From assembly GCA_964452045.1 (NCBI GenBank), contig CAYVKM010000008.1, positions 15,113 through 79,112 on the forward strand: 64,000 nt of DNA. Direction: 5' to 3'. The notes under the pieces are model-generated. The model made no database searches, was not told the origin of the DNA, and was given only the letters and a program-made list of their open reading frames with translations. The stretch is from CAYVKM01 sp964452045 (lineage in GTDB: Bacteria > Calditrichota > Calditrichia > RBG-13-44-9). This document shows positions 16,970 through 25,974 of this stretch, piece after piece (position 1 is the stretch's first letter; every line of letters begins with the position of its first letter). Made by a program: the position numbers and the translations under genes.

Positions 16970-18400
16970 TTATTTCATTACCATCATTTTGCGGGTCTTG
17001 CTGAAACTTCCCGCCACCAGGCGGTAGATGTATACCCCGCTGGCCAGGGAGGAGGCATCGAAGGAAACTTCATGATAACCGGCTGGAATGCGTCTATCCA
17101 GGAGTGTGGCCACTTTCCGGCCCAACAGATCGTACACCTCCAGCCGCACCTTCGCCTCTGTCGGCACCTGGTATTGAATAGTGGTCATTGGATTAAACGG
17201 ATTGGGGTAGTTCTGATCCAGCCGGAATCCCCGGGCAGTTATATTCTTCAGAATTATATCGGTGATCAGAAACAAGGGGAATGCCTGAGCCAGAGGACCG
17301 CCATAACCACCAATATCGTTGCGCAACCCACCCCTGGCTGGCCATTTAGCATTACCCGGATTGTTGGGATCCTCCGGATCGTTATAAACCGGATCGGGAT
17401 CTCCGGCATCCACCGCCGGAGAAGTAGGAGAAAGGTAATAATTAGTATCTGCGAAAGCAGGATTAAGATCAATATTTCCCTGTCCGGTCCACCCGCCTTC
17501 TGCATCACTGTAAGTCATGTTAACCGTACCGCCGCTCAACAAGGCAATCTGGCCACTGCTGCTCTGCAAATTTCCCCAGATAATATTATTCCGTCCGGTC
17601 ATGCTGGTGGACCATACCAGAAGAGCGCCACCTTTTCCGCCATAGGCACCGCTCCCACTGCTGGTGTTCCCGGCAATGGTATTATTTTCAATAATTTTGG
17701 GATGAGCACCGTTGCTGTACATCCAAATGCCCGAGCCACCATAATCCTGCCCCCCATTATTCTGACAGATAATATTATTTCGGATGATCCCACCGGAAAA
17801 ATTCAGTACAATCCCGGCGCCATAACGGCCCTGATTGTTCATTATGATATTGTTGATAATGAGCGGATTCCCGTCACCACAGCGAATGGCCCCGCCGCCG
17901 GCACTGGTTACGCCACTGGTATTGATGGCCTGATTATTGATGATCCGGTTGTTCCGGATGGTGGGGGAGGAAAGCTCAATCAGGATGCCACCGCCTTCCC
18001 GGTAGAATCCCCCGATGTGAATGTCCGGCCATTTGGTGCCGCTGCCCCCGGTGAGGGTAAATCCCTGCAAAACTGCGCTACTGTCTTCCCCGGAAATAAA
18101 AAGCACACAGCTGGCAGTATCCGGGTGGGCTGGTGCGCTGCCATCAATGATGGTATTCAGGATGTGTTCGGGATTTTTATCCAGCAGAAATTGGCTGGCC
18201 AGAACAATATTTTTACCGCGGAAATTAATATTCTCGGGATAGGTTCCATCCGCCACCAAAACCGTATCACCCGAACTCACCACATTAATCGCGCTTTGAA
18301 TGGTCTGGAAATCCCCCGGTACCTGCACCATATTTGCCTCCACCTGGAAACTGCTCAGGGCAATAATTAATAGTGCAAACAGCAAATTTCTTATAAACAC
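16970..18400 (-). CDS. Secreted parallel beta-helix protein with T9SS sorting domain
   Basis: The 476-residue protein has a signal peptide (1-22), then a right-handed beta-helix (about 25-380). It begins with the typical VPGDFQTIQSAINVVSSGDTVLV and contains repeated NNxI turns. The last 85 residues are a T9SS type A sorting domain with QNYPNPFNP, VYDLLGRKV and a final SGVYIYRL...KMMVMK. It should be exported by Sec, passed through T9SS and left on the surface or released. Beta-helix proteins of this type often bind or cut polysaccharides, but no catalytic motif is evident. The sigma factor gene lies 13 bp upstream. Confidence 0.92.
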   Translation of the reverse strand: MFIRNLLFALLIIALSSFQVEANMVQVPGDFQTIQSAINVVSSGDTVLVADGTYPENINFRGKNIVLASQFLLDKNPEHILNTIIDGSAPAHPDTASCVLFISGEDSSAVLQGFTLTGGSGTKWPDIHIGGFYREGGGILIELSSPTIRNNRIINNQAINTSGVTSAGGGAIRCGDGNPLIINNIIMNNQGRYGAGIVLNFSGGIIRNNIICQNNGGQDYGGSGIWMYSNGAHPKIIENNTIAGNTSSGSGAYGGKGGALLVWSTSMTGRNNIIWGNLQSSSGQIALLSGGTVNMTYSDAEGGWTGQGNIDLNPAFADTNYYLSPTSPAVDAGDPDPVYNDPEDPNNPGNAKWPARGGLRNDIGGYGGPLAQAFPLFLITDIILKNITARGFRLDQNYPNPFNPMTTIQYQVPTEAKVRLEVYDLLGRKVATLLDRRIPAGYHEVSFDASSLASGVYIYRLVAGSFSKTRKMMVMK

Positions 18401-18413
18401 AATGGCCTCCTTT

Positions 18414-19301
18414 TTATGCTTTCAGGTTAAAAATGTCGCGGAATTCCCGGTCGGCAAACATCTCCCGGAAAGAACGGATAAAATCCGGTGAGTTTTGAAA
18501 AGGGTGATCCCGGAAAAGCTGACGGCTCTTTTTCTCCAGATAATCGCCCAGTAGCCGGTCTTTCACTTCGGCAACCTGCTTTATTCGGTAAACATAATTA
18601 TCGCTAAACCGCAACCGGTGAAGATTTATAGCTCCTTCATCCATCATCGCCTTTGCCTTGCGGGTGCAGTGGCAGCTATTTTCCGGGTGGATCAATCCGC
18701 ATTCCTGGTTCATAAACCGGTTAAGGCTTTGCCTGGCCCGGGATAGCTTTTTCCGGAAATTATCCCGGCTGATTGCCAATATTTCGGCACCGACTTTGTC
18801 GGTGATACTGAATACTTCTCCCAGGATAAACACCAATCGCTGCTCGCGATCCAGGCATAGAAGCATGCCCAGCATACATCCTATCCGGGTTTCATCGATA
18901 ATCATCTTCACATCAGCCGGTGTGAGTCCCTCATCCGGGAAATCCAGGTCCGGGGTCTCGCGGATGCTTCGGCTGTACTGGCTGAAGGATTGAAAAACCT
19001 GCTCGTATTTACGTTTCTTCATGTTAATAACATGATTGGCAGTGATCCGGTACACCCAGGTCCGGAAATGACTTTGTCCCTTAAAGGTATCCAGCTTGGT
19101 GATGATTTTGATCAGGATTTCCTGGGTCAGGTCTTTGGCATCATGGGGATCCCAGACCATACGCAGGGAGATATTATAAATCCAGGCCTGGTGACGCAGA
19201 ATCAGCTCTTCCAGCGCCTGCCGGTTTCCTCCCACCGCCTCGCTCACCAGTTTCTCATCGGTACGGTCGGTCAGATATTTTTCCGTGAATGGATTTATCA
19301 T
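18414..19301 (-). CDS. ECF-type RNA polymerase sigma factor with cysteine-containing C-terminal extension
   Basis: The 295-residue protein has sigma region 2 (about 30-95, with DAKDLTQEILIKIITKL and FRTWVYRITANHVIN) and a region 4-like HTH (about 145-195). An extra 100 residues follow. The extension begins CGLIHPENSCHCTRKAK, a Cys-rich motif I recall from a subgroup of FCB sigma factors, and it may bind metal. The gene is directly upstream of the T9SS beta-helix gene (13 bp), so the two are probably co-transcribed. No anti-sigma gene is adjacent, so the extension may do the regulating. Confidence 0.85.
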   Translation of the reverse strand: MINPFTEKYLTDRTDEKLVSEAVGGNRQALEELILRHQAWIYNISLRMVWDPHDAKDLTQEILIKIITKLDTFKGQSHFRTWVYRITANHVINMKKRKYEQVFQSFSQYSRSIRETPDLDFPDEGLTPADVKMIIDETRIGCMLGMLLCLDREQRLVFILGEVFSITDKVGAEILAISRDNFRKKLSRARQSLNRFMNQECGLIHPENSCHCTRKAKAMMDEGAINLHRLRFSDNYVYRIKQVAEVKDRLLGDYLEKKSRQLFRDHPFQNSPDFIRSFREMFADREFRDIFNLKA

Positions 19302-19748
19302 AAAACATACTTTCTCTTTTTTTATTCAGTGAATCCTGCCTTCTTCCACTTGGACAGTTCAAATATGCGAGCGTGACAAAAAAGTTTTACGAAGCTTGTG
19401 GGGGATTGTTGCTGAAGCAGGGGAGAAGCGTGGCAATATCCCCACCACTCCTGGCAAAGTATAGATATCTGCACCCTGACTTTCAATGCAAAAACAATAG
19501 ATTTCTCGACTCAAACCGTCCTAATTCACGCTCAAAACGACACTCAGGATGGCTTCCCCTCCTTATTGTAGATAATAACTAATTTGGAAACCTTTATTAA
19601 CCAAGAAAATAATCTCAAAAAAACATTCAGCTCTTCATCGAATCTTCATGGTAGCCTTAAATATTATACAGAAATTGTTGGATGAAACGGGAGGTCAATT
19701 CATGCCAGGATGGCTGTCTGAAGTGATAAAATGAAAGGAGATCATATC
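19302..19748. other. Intergenic region with decayed repeat
   Basis: About 450 bp without a convincing gene lie between divergent genes. AATAGATTTCTCGACTC near 19497 resembles a worn dispersed repeat also seen near 8211. The far right end carries the AAAGGAG ribosome site of the next gene at 19734-19740. Promoters for both neighbours must lie here; none is clear. Confidence 0.4.
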
Positions 19749-20060
19749 ATGTGGACGAATTGGATTTCTTTCCTGATAGGACTTTGGATTTTTTTCTCCG
19801 GACTTGTACCCCAACTTCGTGCTGAATGGAATCTTATTATTTTTGGTATTCTGGCCGTACTATTTGGTTTTGCCAGCTATAAAAATTGGCAGGGCATCAT
19901 AAATGGTATCGGTGGAGTCTGGCTATTTCTCTCCGGCATCTGGTTTATACTAATGGCACCGGCAAATTTCGTGATCACCGGAATTATTATGGCACTGCTC
20001 GGTCTATGGGGTGCGCTATCGGAAACGCCACACGGAGAAGTTTCCCATAGAACTGCGTGA
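19749..20060 (+). CDS. SPW-repeat small membrane protein
   Basis: Starting at the ATG at 19749, which has AAAGGAG eight bases upstream, the protein has 103 residues. It has four hydrophobic helices arranged as two repeats, each with a W-x-N-x-I pattern (MWTNWISFLIGLWIFFSG... and KNWQGIINGIGGVWLFLSG). This is the SPW repeat family of small inner-membrane proteins of unknown function. An ATG six codons earlier (19731) would overlap the ribosome site and is unlikely. A terminator hairpin follows. Confidence 0.85.
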   Translation: MWTNWISFLIGLWIFFSGLVPQLRAEWNLIIFGILAVLFGFASYKNWQGIINGIGGVWLFLSGIWFILMAPANFVITGIIMALLGLWGALSETPHGEVSHRTA

Positions 20061-20069
20061 TCTATGAAG

Positions 20070-20108
20070 AATCTCTCCTTCCCCTGCCGGAGAAGGAGGG
20101 ATTCTTTT
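20070..20108 (+). terminator. Terminator after the SPW protein gene
   Basis: AATCTCTCCTTC at 20070-20081 pairs with GAAGGAGGGATT at 20092-20103 (one G-T pair), followed by CTTTTA. It lies ten bases after the stop codon. Confidence 0.8.
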
Positions 20109-20279
20109 ATTTATCCCATTCTTATTTTCCATTAATTCGTTTTAGAGAATCTCTTGATTATCTGGTAACACGGATTATTTTATTTTAACTCTCACCACAG
20201 ATTTATTGTATATTCAAAACCATTGAACATGGTGTTGCTGAGACATGGAAAAGACCGGTAAAAAGATAAGAATAACCAG

Positions 20280-21590
20280 ATGATCACAAGACTGCGCACT
20301 ACCACCCGGGCCTTAAAGTCCCGCAACTTCCGGCTGTTTTTTATGGGACAGGGTATTTCGCTGGTTGGCACCTGGATGCAGCGGATTGCCCTGGGATGGC
20401 TGGTTTACCGTCTCACCAATTCGGCTTTTCTCTTGGGACTTGTGGGATTTGTCGGGCAATTTCCCACCTTCCTGCTCACCCCCTTTGCCGGTGTGCTGGC
20501 AGACCGGTTAAACCGGCATCGGATGGTTATTGCCACTCAGACTGTGGCCATGATCCAGGCATCGATACTATCTTTTCTGGTATTGACCAACCTGATTCAG
20601 ATCTGGCATATTATCGGACTGAGTGCACTTCTGGGTATCATCAATTCAGTGGATATGCCCACCCGCCAGTCCTTTATGGTGGAAATGGTCGGTAAAAAGG
20701 AAGACCTGGGAAATGCCATTGCCCTGAATTCTTCCATGGTTAATCTGGCCCGTCTGCTGGGGCCTTCCCTGGCCGGATTTCTGATTGCCGCAGTTGGAGA
20801 GGGGATCTGTTTTTTGTTAAATGCTACCAGTTATCTGGCGGTTATTATTGCCCTGCTGATGATGCACCTACCTCCACGGCAGGTCATAAAACGGGAATCC
20901 CATGCCCTGCAGGACTTGGTCACCGGATTCCGATATGCCTTTTCTTTTGCTCCCATCCGGGCGATCCTGTTGCTGTTAAGTGTCGCCAGTCTTACCGGTA
21001 TGCCCTACACCGTTCTGATGCCGGTTTTCGCCAAAACCATTTTGCAGGGTGGTCCCAATACCCTGGGACTACTGATGGGAGCTGCTGGTCTGGGAGCGTT
21101 GGTGGGCGCTATCGCCTTGGCTTCGCGATCTACGATTATTGGTCTGGGAAAATGGATGGTAGGAACAATTATCACCCTGGGCATTGGACTGATCGCCTTT
21201 TCCTTTTCCCGGGTTCTGTTGCTTTCCATGGGGTTTATGCTGCTCACCGGATTCGGTATGATCTCCCTGATGGCCATCAGCAACACTATTTTGCAAACCA
21301 TTGTGGATGATGACAAGCGGGGACGGGTGATGAGTTTTTACACTGTTTCCATCATGGGTATGATGCCCATCGGCAGCCTGCTTTACGGATCGCTGGCTGG
21401 TTCAATAGATGCGCCCACCACCCTGGTAATCGGCGGGACGATTTGCCTGATCGGCGGAACTGTTTTTTACCGGCGACTTCCCTCTCTTCGGAAGATGGTT
21501 CGTCCTATTTATGCCCGCCTGGGTATTATTCCTGAGATTGCCCGCGGGCTGCAAAGTGCCAGCGAAGTGACCTCCACCAGCCGGTCCTGA
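20280..21590 (+). CDS. MFS transporter (MFS_3/EntS-like exporter)
   Basis: The 436-residue protein has about 12 hydrophobic helices. The N-terminus RNFRLFFMGQGISLVGTWMQ and the loop PFAGVLADRLNRHRM are typical of the MFS_3 family, which includes the enterobactin exporter EntS and drug exporters. MPTRQSFMVEMV near 125 and NAIALNSSMVNLARLLGPSLAG near 140-165 are also family-specific. It should export a small molecule using the proton gradient; the substrate is unknown. No clear ribosome site is seen just before the ATG (GATAAGAATAACCAG). The gene stands alone. Confidence 0.9.
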   Translation: MITRLRTTTRALKSRNFRLFFMGQGISLVGTWMQRIALGWLVYRLTNSAFLLGLVGFVGQFPTFLLTPFAGVLADRLNRHRMVIATQTVAMIQASILSFLVLTNLIQIWHIIGLSALLGIINSVDMPTRQSFMVEMVGKKEDLGNAIALNSSMVNLARLLGPSLAGFLIAAVGEGICFLLNATSYLAVIIALLMMHLPPRQVIKRESHALQDLVTGFRYAFSFAPIRAILLLLSVASLTGMPYTVLMPVFAKTILQGGPNTLGLLMGAAGLGALVGAIALASRSTIIGLGKWMVGTIITLGIGLIAFSFSRVLLLSMGFMLLTGFGMISLMAISNTILQTIVDDDKRGRVMSFYTVSIMGMMPIGSLLYGSLAGSIDAPTTLVIGGTICLIGGTVFYRRLPSLRKMVRPIYARLGIIPEIARGLQSASEVTSTSRS

Positions 21591-21648
21591 TGACAGAATT
21601 ACATATCATTGCCAAGCAGGGGTGCCAAGGAAATAACAACAATTTTTC

Positions 21649-22485
21649 TTAAACCCATAGTTGAGCCGCCACCGGATGCATGGCGCGATCCGTCAATTGA
21701 ATAGCATCTTCCTTACAGAATGCCCGGCATACGCCACAACCATAACATTTGCTACTGTCAATTTCACATTTCTTTTCATCTTCCAGGAAACAGATGGCAG
21801 AAAACTGGCATTTTTTCTGGCAGGCTTTACAACCGTCGCATTTTCCGGCATCAATACCGGCAATATATTCGGCCCGGAACATGACCGGCATCTTCAGGCC
21901 AACCGTGCTGCGCATGGCCAGACAGTATTTGCCATCACAATTACAGATGGCTCCAATAAAAGGCGTATCGAAAGTCCAGAGACTGTGCACCATACCCTGC
22001 CGTTCACTCCTGGCCATATCCTGGTAAGCTTCCTCTTTTCCGATAGATTCCAGCTGTGCCACATCCGGTGATCCGAAAAAATCCATATCCAGAAGATCGT
22101 GCCAGTGAGGTGGTCCGGTACTGAGGCCATAACAGACCCTGGTCTCTTTGCCCTCGGCTTCCCAGCGGCACCCGCAGGCAACCCGGGTAATTGAATTGGC
22201 CATATCCAGGACCTTAGGAATTTCTTCCAGGGGAATTACCTGTCCGAAATGAATCGATTGGCTCCGCCTGGTCACGCGCTTTCTTAAAAAAGACGGTAAA
22301 AGCATCCGGCTAAAAAAACGTTTTTCCAGAAAGGAAAGTTGTTTATGACCCTTTTCAATCGTTTCGTGGTAAAAATGACCAATGAATTTTTTTCGCTCCA
22401 GGTCGTCCAGCAGTTCCGTTGCGTAATTCCGGGCATTCAGGTACCACTTTTTGCCTTCCCCGTGTTGGGTACAAAATTCGCACAT
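21649..22485 (-). CDS. 4Fe-4S dicluster ferredoxin-like protein with extra cysteine motifs
   Basis: The 278-residue protein ends with two 4Fe-4S motifs, CDGCKACQKKC near 217-227 and CYGCGVCRAFC near 245-255. The first 210 residues hold more conserved-looking cysteines: MCEFC at the start, VACGCRW near 100, and ICNCDGKYC near 180. This suggests another cofactor or metal site. There is no signal peptide, so it is cytoplasmic. It likely acts in electron transfer; I do not recognise a named family. A possible partner gene is not visible beside it. Confidence 0.75.
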   Translation of the reverse strand: MCEFCTQHGEGKKWYLNARNYATELLDDLERKKFIGHFYHETIEKGHKQLSFLEKRFFSRMLLPSFLRKRVTRRSQSIHFGQVIPLEEIPKVLDMANSITRVACGCRWEAEGKETRVCYGLSTGPPHWHDLLDMDFFGSPDVAQLESIGKEEAYQDMARSERQGMVHSLWTFDTPFIGAICNCDGKYCLAMRSTVGLKMPVMFRAEYIAGIDAGKCDGCKACQKKCQFSAICFLEDEKKCEIDSSKCYGCGVCRAFCKEDAIQLTDRAMHPVAAQLWV

Positions 22486-22804
22486 ATTTGTCCCCGTTAT
22501 TTTATTCGGATCGAGTTAATTTCAATTTTTTCCAATATGCAGAAAATGATCTGAAAAAGTCAATGAAATAATAGGGAAATTTAAGCCTGATGGAAACAAT
22601 CGGTTTTTAATTGTCTTTGCTTCTAAGGAGTGCCTTTGTGCCATGGATGGCGTGGCTTGCCTGCCGGGCATTGGCGCAGGCAGGTAAGCTCCCCGTGTTT
22701 GGAATCCACAGGGAAGGATAATTTTTCAAGACCCTAGGGCGGTCGCCACATCGTTTCCTGCCCGCTGCAGGCACTTCTCTCGATTGTAGACAGCAAATCT
22801 TCTG
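22486..22804. other. Intergenic region with an inverted repeat
   Basis: This 319-bp gap has no convincing gene. GCTTGCCTGC near 22655 can pair with GCAGGCAGGTAAGC near 22676-22689. GCCCGCTGCAGGC follows near 22760. These resemble the CCTGCCTGCAGCAGGCAGG core of the dispersed repeats at 25.5 kb and may be a decayed relative. Confidence 0.5.
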
Positions 22805-25348
22805 TTATTTAAACAAATTTTTTAATTTATTTTTGAGTTGCTCCTCGGCCTCTTTTTTCTTCTTTTCCAATTCCTGTTTTTGTTTTTCCAGCTCGGCCTG
22901 CGCCTGCTTTTCCGCTTCAGATTTTTGTTTGTCGGCTTCTTTTAAAGCAGCCTGTTTTAACTGATCGGTGGTGCCTTTAACAATATCGGATACCGAAGTT
23001 TGGATCTTCGGATCCTTTATCGATCCCAGAATATTAACATCCACCACTACTGTTTCATTGGTCAGGAGATTGACATCCTGCTTTATCAAACCTGCCAGAT
23101 AAGCATTGGCTTCCTTTTTTACCTCTGCTGCCGGTATCTGTATCTTTAACAGATAATCAAGGCTTTTATCCAGTCCGTTGGAACCCGAGGCCAGAATCTG
23201 GTATTGATCTACTTTGAAGGTCATGGGTTTCAGATAAAATCGGCCATCTTTTATCTGGTAATTGGGATTTAAATTGTTAAGTGCCGGATTATGCAGTGGG
23301 CTGAGTTTGAGAATATCCGCGGTTTTATTCAGGGGAGGGAAATTCTGGACGTTTACTTTGGGAATATCCAGCGCACCCTGGCTAAACATTTTATCCCACA
23401 CCGGCATCAATTTCTGATCCAGATCTGTGTTAATATTGATGCTTCCACTGACCATTCCGTTTAAATATTCTGCCACGGGAGCCAGCCGTTGAACAGTCAT
23501 GAAACTCTGGTACATGTCCGGAATATTGAGTGATTTTAGCTTTAGATCAAAAAAAATGTGGGGCGCTTTGGGTGAAATATACTCATAGCTGCCATTTGCC
23601 ACCATTGTACCTTGCAGCATCTGGCTTTCCAGATCCATCAGGTTCAATTTTCTGTCTTTGAGAAGCAGATTCCCCTTCACATTTGTCATATTAAGATTGT
23701 CAAACTGAACCTGTTTAAAATCGGCGGCCATCAGAAACTCCACTCTTTCCGGCAGTTCAACGGCTTCAATGGCCTGACTTTCTCCGGCCATCCAGGGATT
23801 CAGATCGAAGAAATTTGATTGTAGATTTAAGGCGCCTTTTATGGTTTTATTTTCCAGCACATATCCGATCACATTTTCCAGGCTACCGTTTGCCTTCAGA
23901 TCACTTTTTCCAATTTTGGCGGTCATATTCTGCAGGGTCACCTTTTGCGGGGAGAAGTTTAATGTGACTTGTGGTACCTGCAGTTTGTCCGGTAGCTCCT
24001 GTGCTGCATATTCAATATTTGACAGATTAAGCGTTCCGGTGGCGGCATAACGGTCGGTTTGACCTTTTTTGATAGCGGAGAGAAAGCCTTTAAATTTCAA
24101 ATCGGACTGAACCATGCCTTTTAAATCCATTTTGGTTTCCATGGGGTAAAGGTTGGGCAATTCGCCCAGATTAAATTTTCCGTTAAAACTGGCATCCAGA
24201 TATGGATCCGATACCGGCGTTTTTATGGTCAGTGCGCTTTCGAATGGTTCATTCAGAACTTCCAGATGCAGCTTCTTAAGCTGTACGATGGTTTGATCCA
24301 TGGTTGGGCCGGGATTCTGAATATTCAGATCAATTCCGATATTGCGAACTGCGGTAGGCAGTTGGCTGTACTGCAGCATTCCGTCTTTTACCAGCAGGGC
24401 AACGTCAAAGACCGGTATGCTGGATTTACTGGAAATTCCCTTTATTTTTCCGTTAAGCGAGAGCTGCCCTTCGGATTTCAAATCGGAAAAATCTTTTTGA
24501 TAAACTGCGGGTATCATGGACAGAATATTTTTCAACTCGGCCTCCGGTGCAGAAAAGGTGATATCCATTTCCGTATTGTCACCGCTGCTTTTTAACCAGC
24601 CGTCAAAATTTAAACCCAGTTGATTTAAGCGGACCTCATTTTCCTTAAAGGTGAATTTCTTTTGCTCCATATCCATTTCGATATCCGCTTTTACCGAGGC
24701 TTCGGCCCGGTTTAAATAGTTAATACCGCGGGATTCGATGGTTAAACCGGATGTTTTGGTCATGGTGGACAGCACAAAGTTGGTTTTGGCAAAGTCTCCC
24801 TTGCCGGTGTGTTCTAATCCGATTATTTTCAGCGCAGTCTGGTTAGCCTCATCCTGAAAAGTGAGTCTGCCATTGGAGATCCCATATTCATCGATGGCCA
24901 GATTAAGTTCGGATGGTTTGGCTTCGGTTTCTGCCGGTGATGCTTCTGCAGAGGCTTTCATAATATTCCAGTTTGTGCTCCCGTCTTTCAATACCCGCAG
25001 ATGAATGATGGGGTCGACCATCCGAATGGAATTGATCTCGACCTGCTTTCCGAATAAGAGACTTTTCAGGTTAATGGTTGCCTGAAATTCGTCCAGGCTG
25101 GCCAGGGTATCCCCGGCAAAAGGCTCTTTATTCAGAACTATTAGTTGATCAACCGTGAGGGTCATGCTGGGAAAGTGTTTGATCAGGCTTAAACCGATAT
25201 CATTAAAATCCAGGGTGGCAGTAATGTTTTTGTTGGCCTCCTCTTTTACCAGTTTTACCACCTGACCCTTGAAGGCAATTGGTACAATGATCAGCACAGC
25301 CAGAAACAGGATGATGACGATACCGGCAATGATCAGAAATTTTTTCAT
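22805..25348 (-). CDS. AsmA-family protein with C-terminal coiled coil
   Basis: The ATG at 25348 (MKKFLIIAGIVIILFL), behind AGAGAGAGTAAG, gives 847 residues; an ATG at 25393 is less likely. An N-terminal membrane helix (about 3-24) is followed by a long beta-rich AsmA domain. It opens with a typical early segment (VVKLVKEEANKNITATLDFNDIGLSL, split as visible) and ends with an AsmA_2-like region. The last 60 residues are a Lys/Glu/Gln-rich coiled coil. AsmA-like proteins span the periplasm and are thought to move phospholipids between membranes. The gene stands alone. Confidence 0.88.
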   Translation of the reverse strand: MKKFLIIAGIVIILFLAVLIIVPIAFKGQVVKLVKEEANKNITATLDFNDIGLSLIKHFPSMTLTVDQLIVLNKEPFAGDTLASLDEFQATINLKSLLFGKQVEINSIRMVDPIIHLRVLKDGSTNWNIMKASAEASPAETEAKPSELNLAIDEYGISNGRLTFQDEANQTALKIIGLEHTGKGDFAKTNFVLSTMTKTSGLTIESRGINYLNRAEASVKADIEMDMEQKKFTFKENEVRLNQLGLNFDGWLKSSGDNTEMDITFSAPEAELKNILSMIPAVYQKDFSDLKSEGQLSLNGKIKGISSKSSIPVFDVALLVKDGMLQYSQLPTAVRNIGIDLNIQNPGPTMDQTIVQLKKLHLEVLNEPFESALTIKTPVSDPYLDASFNGKFNLGELPNLYPMETKMDLKGMVQSDLKFKGFLSAIKKGQTDRYAATGTLNLSNIEYAAQELPDKLQVPQVTLNFSPQKVTLQNMTAKIGKSDLKANGSLENVIGYVLENKTIKGALNLQSNFFDLNPWMAGESQAIEAVELPERVEFLMAADFKQVQFDNLNMTNVKGNLLLKDRKLNLMDLESQMLQGTMVANGSYEYISPKAPHIFFDLKLKSLNIPDMYQSFMTVQRLAPVAEYLNGMVSGSININTDLDQKLMPVWDKMFSQGALDIPKVNVQNFPPLNKTADILKLSPLHNPALNNLNPNYQIKDGRFYLKPMTFKVDQYQILASGSNGLDKSLDYLLKIQIPAAEVKKEANAYLAGLIKQDVNLLTNETVVVDVNILGSIKDPKIQTSVSDIVKGTTDQLKQAALKEADKQKSEAEKQAQAELEKQKQELEKKKKEAEEQLKNKLKNLFK

Positions 25349-25444
25349 CTTACTCTCTCTTTCTATGGGGTTAAGAAAGTTACTAATTCGCAACAGGGTA
25401 AATTTACATTATTTCTAAGCTTGAATGATAAAAAAGTTGAGAGT

Positions 25445-25571
25445 CTTTGCGAGATAAGGATGTCGAAACAATCTCTGCGTGTATGGCAGTACCCAGGGAA
25501 GGGCAAGATGATAAAAACCCATAGGGGATTGCCGCGCTTCCTGCCTGCAGCAGGCAGGCGCTCGCAATGAC
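25445..25571. repeat. Dispersed palindromic repeat, copy 1
   Basis: The unit starts with CTTTGCGAG and ends with CTCGCAATGAC, so its ends are inverted. It contains CAATCTCTGCG, GCAGTACCCAGGG and the core palindrome CCTGCCTGCAGCAGGCAGG at 25540-25558. A second copy follows 12 bp later. It is a common type of non-coding, MITE- or BIME-like repeat; no transposase is encoded. Confidence 0.85.
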
Positions 25572-25583
25572 TGTGTTTTTCTT

Positions 25584-25713
25584 GTCATTGCGAAACATGG
25601 AGGTTGAAGCAATCTCCGCGTGCTTGGAAGTACCCAGGGGGCATAATCTGTCAAGTACCGTGAGGAGATCGCCGCATCGCTTCCTGCCTGCAGCAGGCAG
25701 GCTTCGCAATGAC
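25584..25713. repeat. Dispersed palindromic repeat, copy 2
   Basis: Ends GTCATTGCGAA and TTCGCAATGAC are near-perfect inverted repeats. It shares CAATCTCCGCG, AGTACCCAGGG and the palindrome CCTGCCTGCAGCAGGCAGG (25683-25701) with copy 1, in the same orientation. Copies 1 and 2 form a tandem pair of about 130 bp each. Confidence 0.87.
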
Positions 25714-25806
25714 GGGTTTTTGTTGCCTTTGCGAGACAGAGTAAAGATAAATGCCAATGTATTATAGCGAGTAAAATTAAATGTTTTATTGATAAACTCA
25801 CCCCCA

Positions 25807-25840
25807 TCCCCCTCTCTTATCAAGAGAGGGGGAATTTTAA
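25807..25840. repeat. Perfect 12-bp hairpin (CCCCCTCTCTT type repeat)
   Basis: TCCCCCTCTCTT at 25807-25818 pairs perfectly with AAGAGAGGGGGA at 25822-25833, then ATTTTAAAA follows. With the preceding CACCCCCA it resembles a widespread dispersed repeat. It may also work as a terminator. A related worn copy lies near 49140. Confidence 0.7.
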
Positions 25841-25974
25841 AATCTATTATGTATTTGGTATGTTTTCCAGTGGGTGAGTTTCCATCAGACAATATACCGG
25901 ACACAATGCCGAATCAAAAACATATTCATACTTTATACCGGGATATGAAGTATAGCTTGAGATCTGTACCAAAA

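Noticed and set aside
17072..18370. A 432-residue open frame on the plus strand
   Set aside because: It is the shadow of the T9SS beta-helix gene on the other strand. Its protein has no domain, signal or composition expected of a real gene.
25404..25904. Long minus-strand frames over the dispersed repeats
   Set aside because: They are translations of non-coding repeats; the residues come from the palindromic DNA and the two copies give mirrored text.
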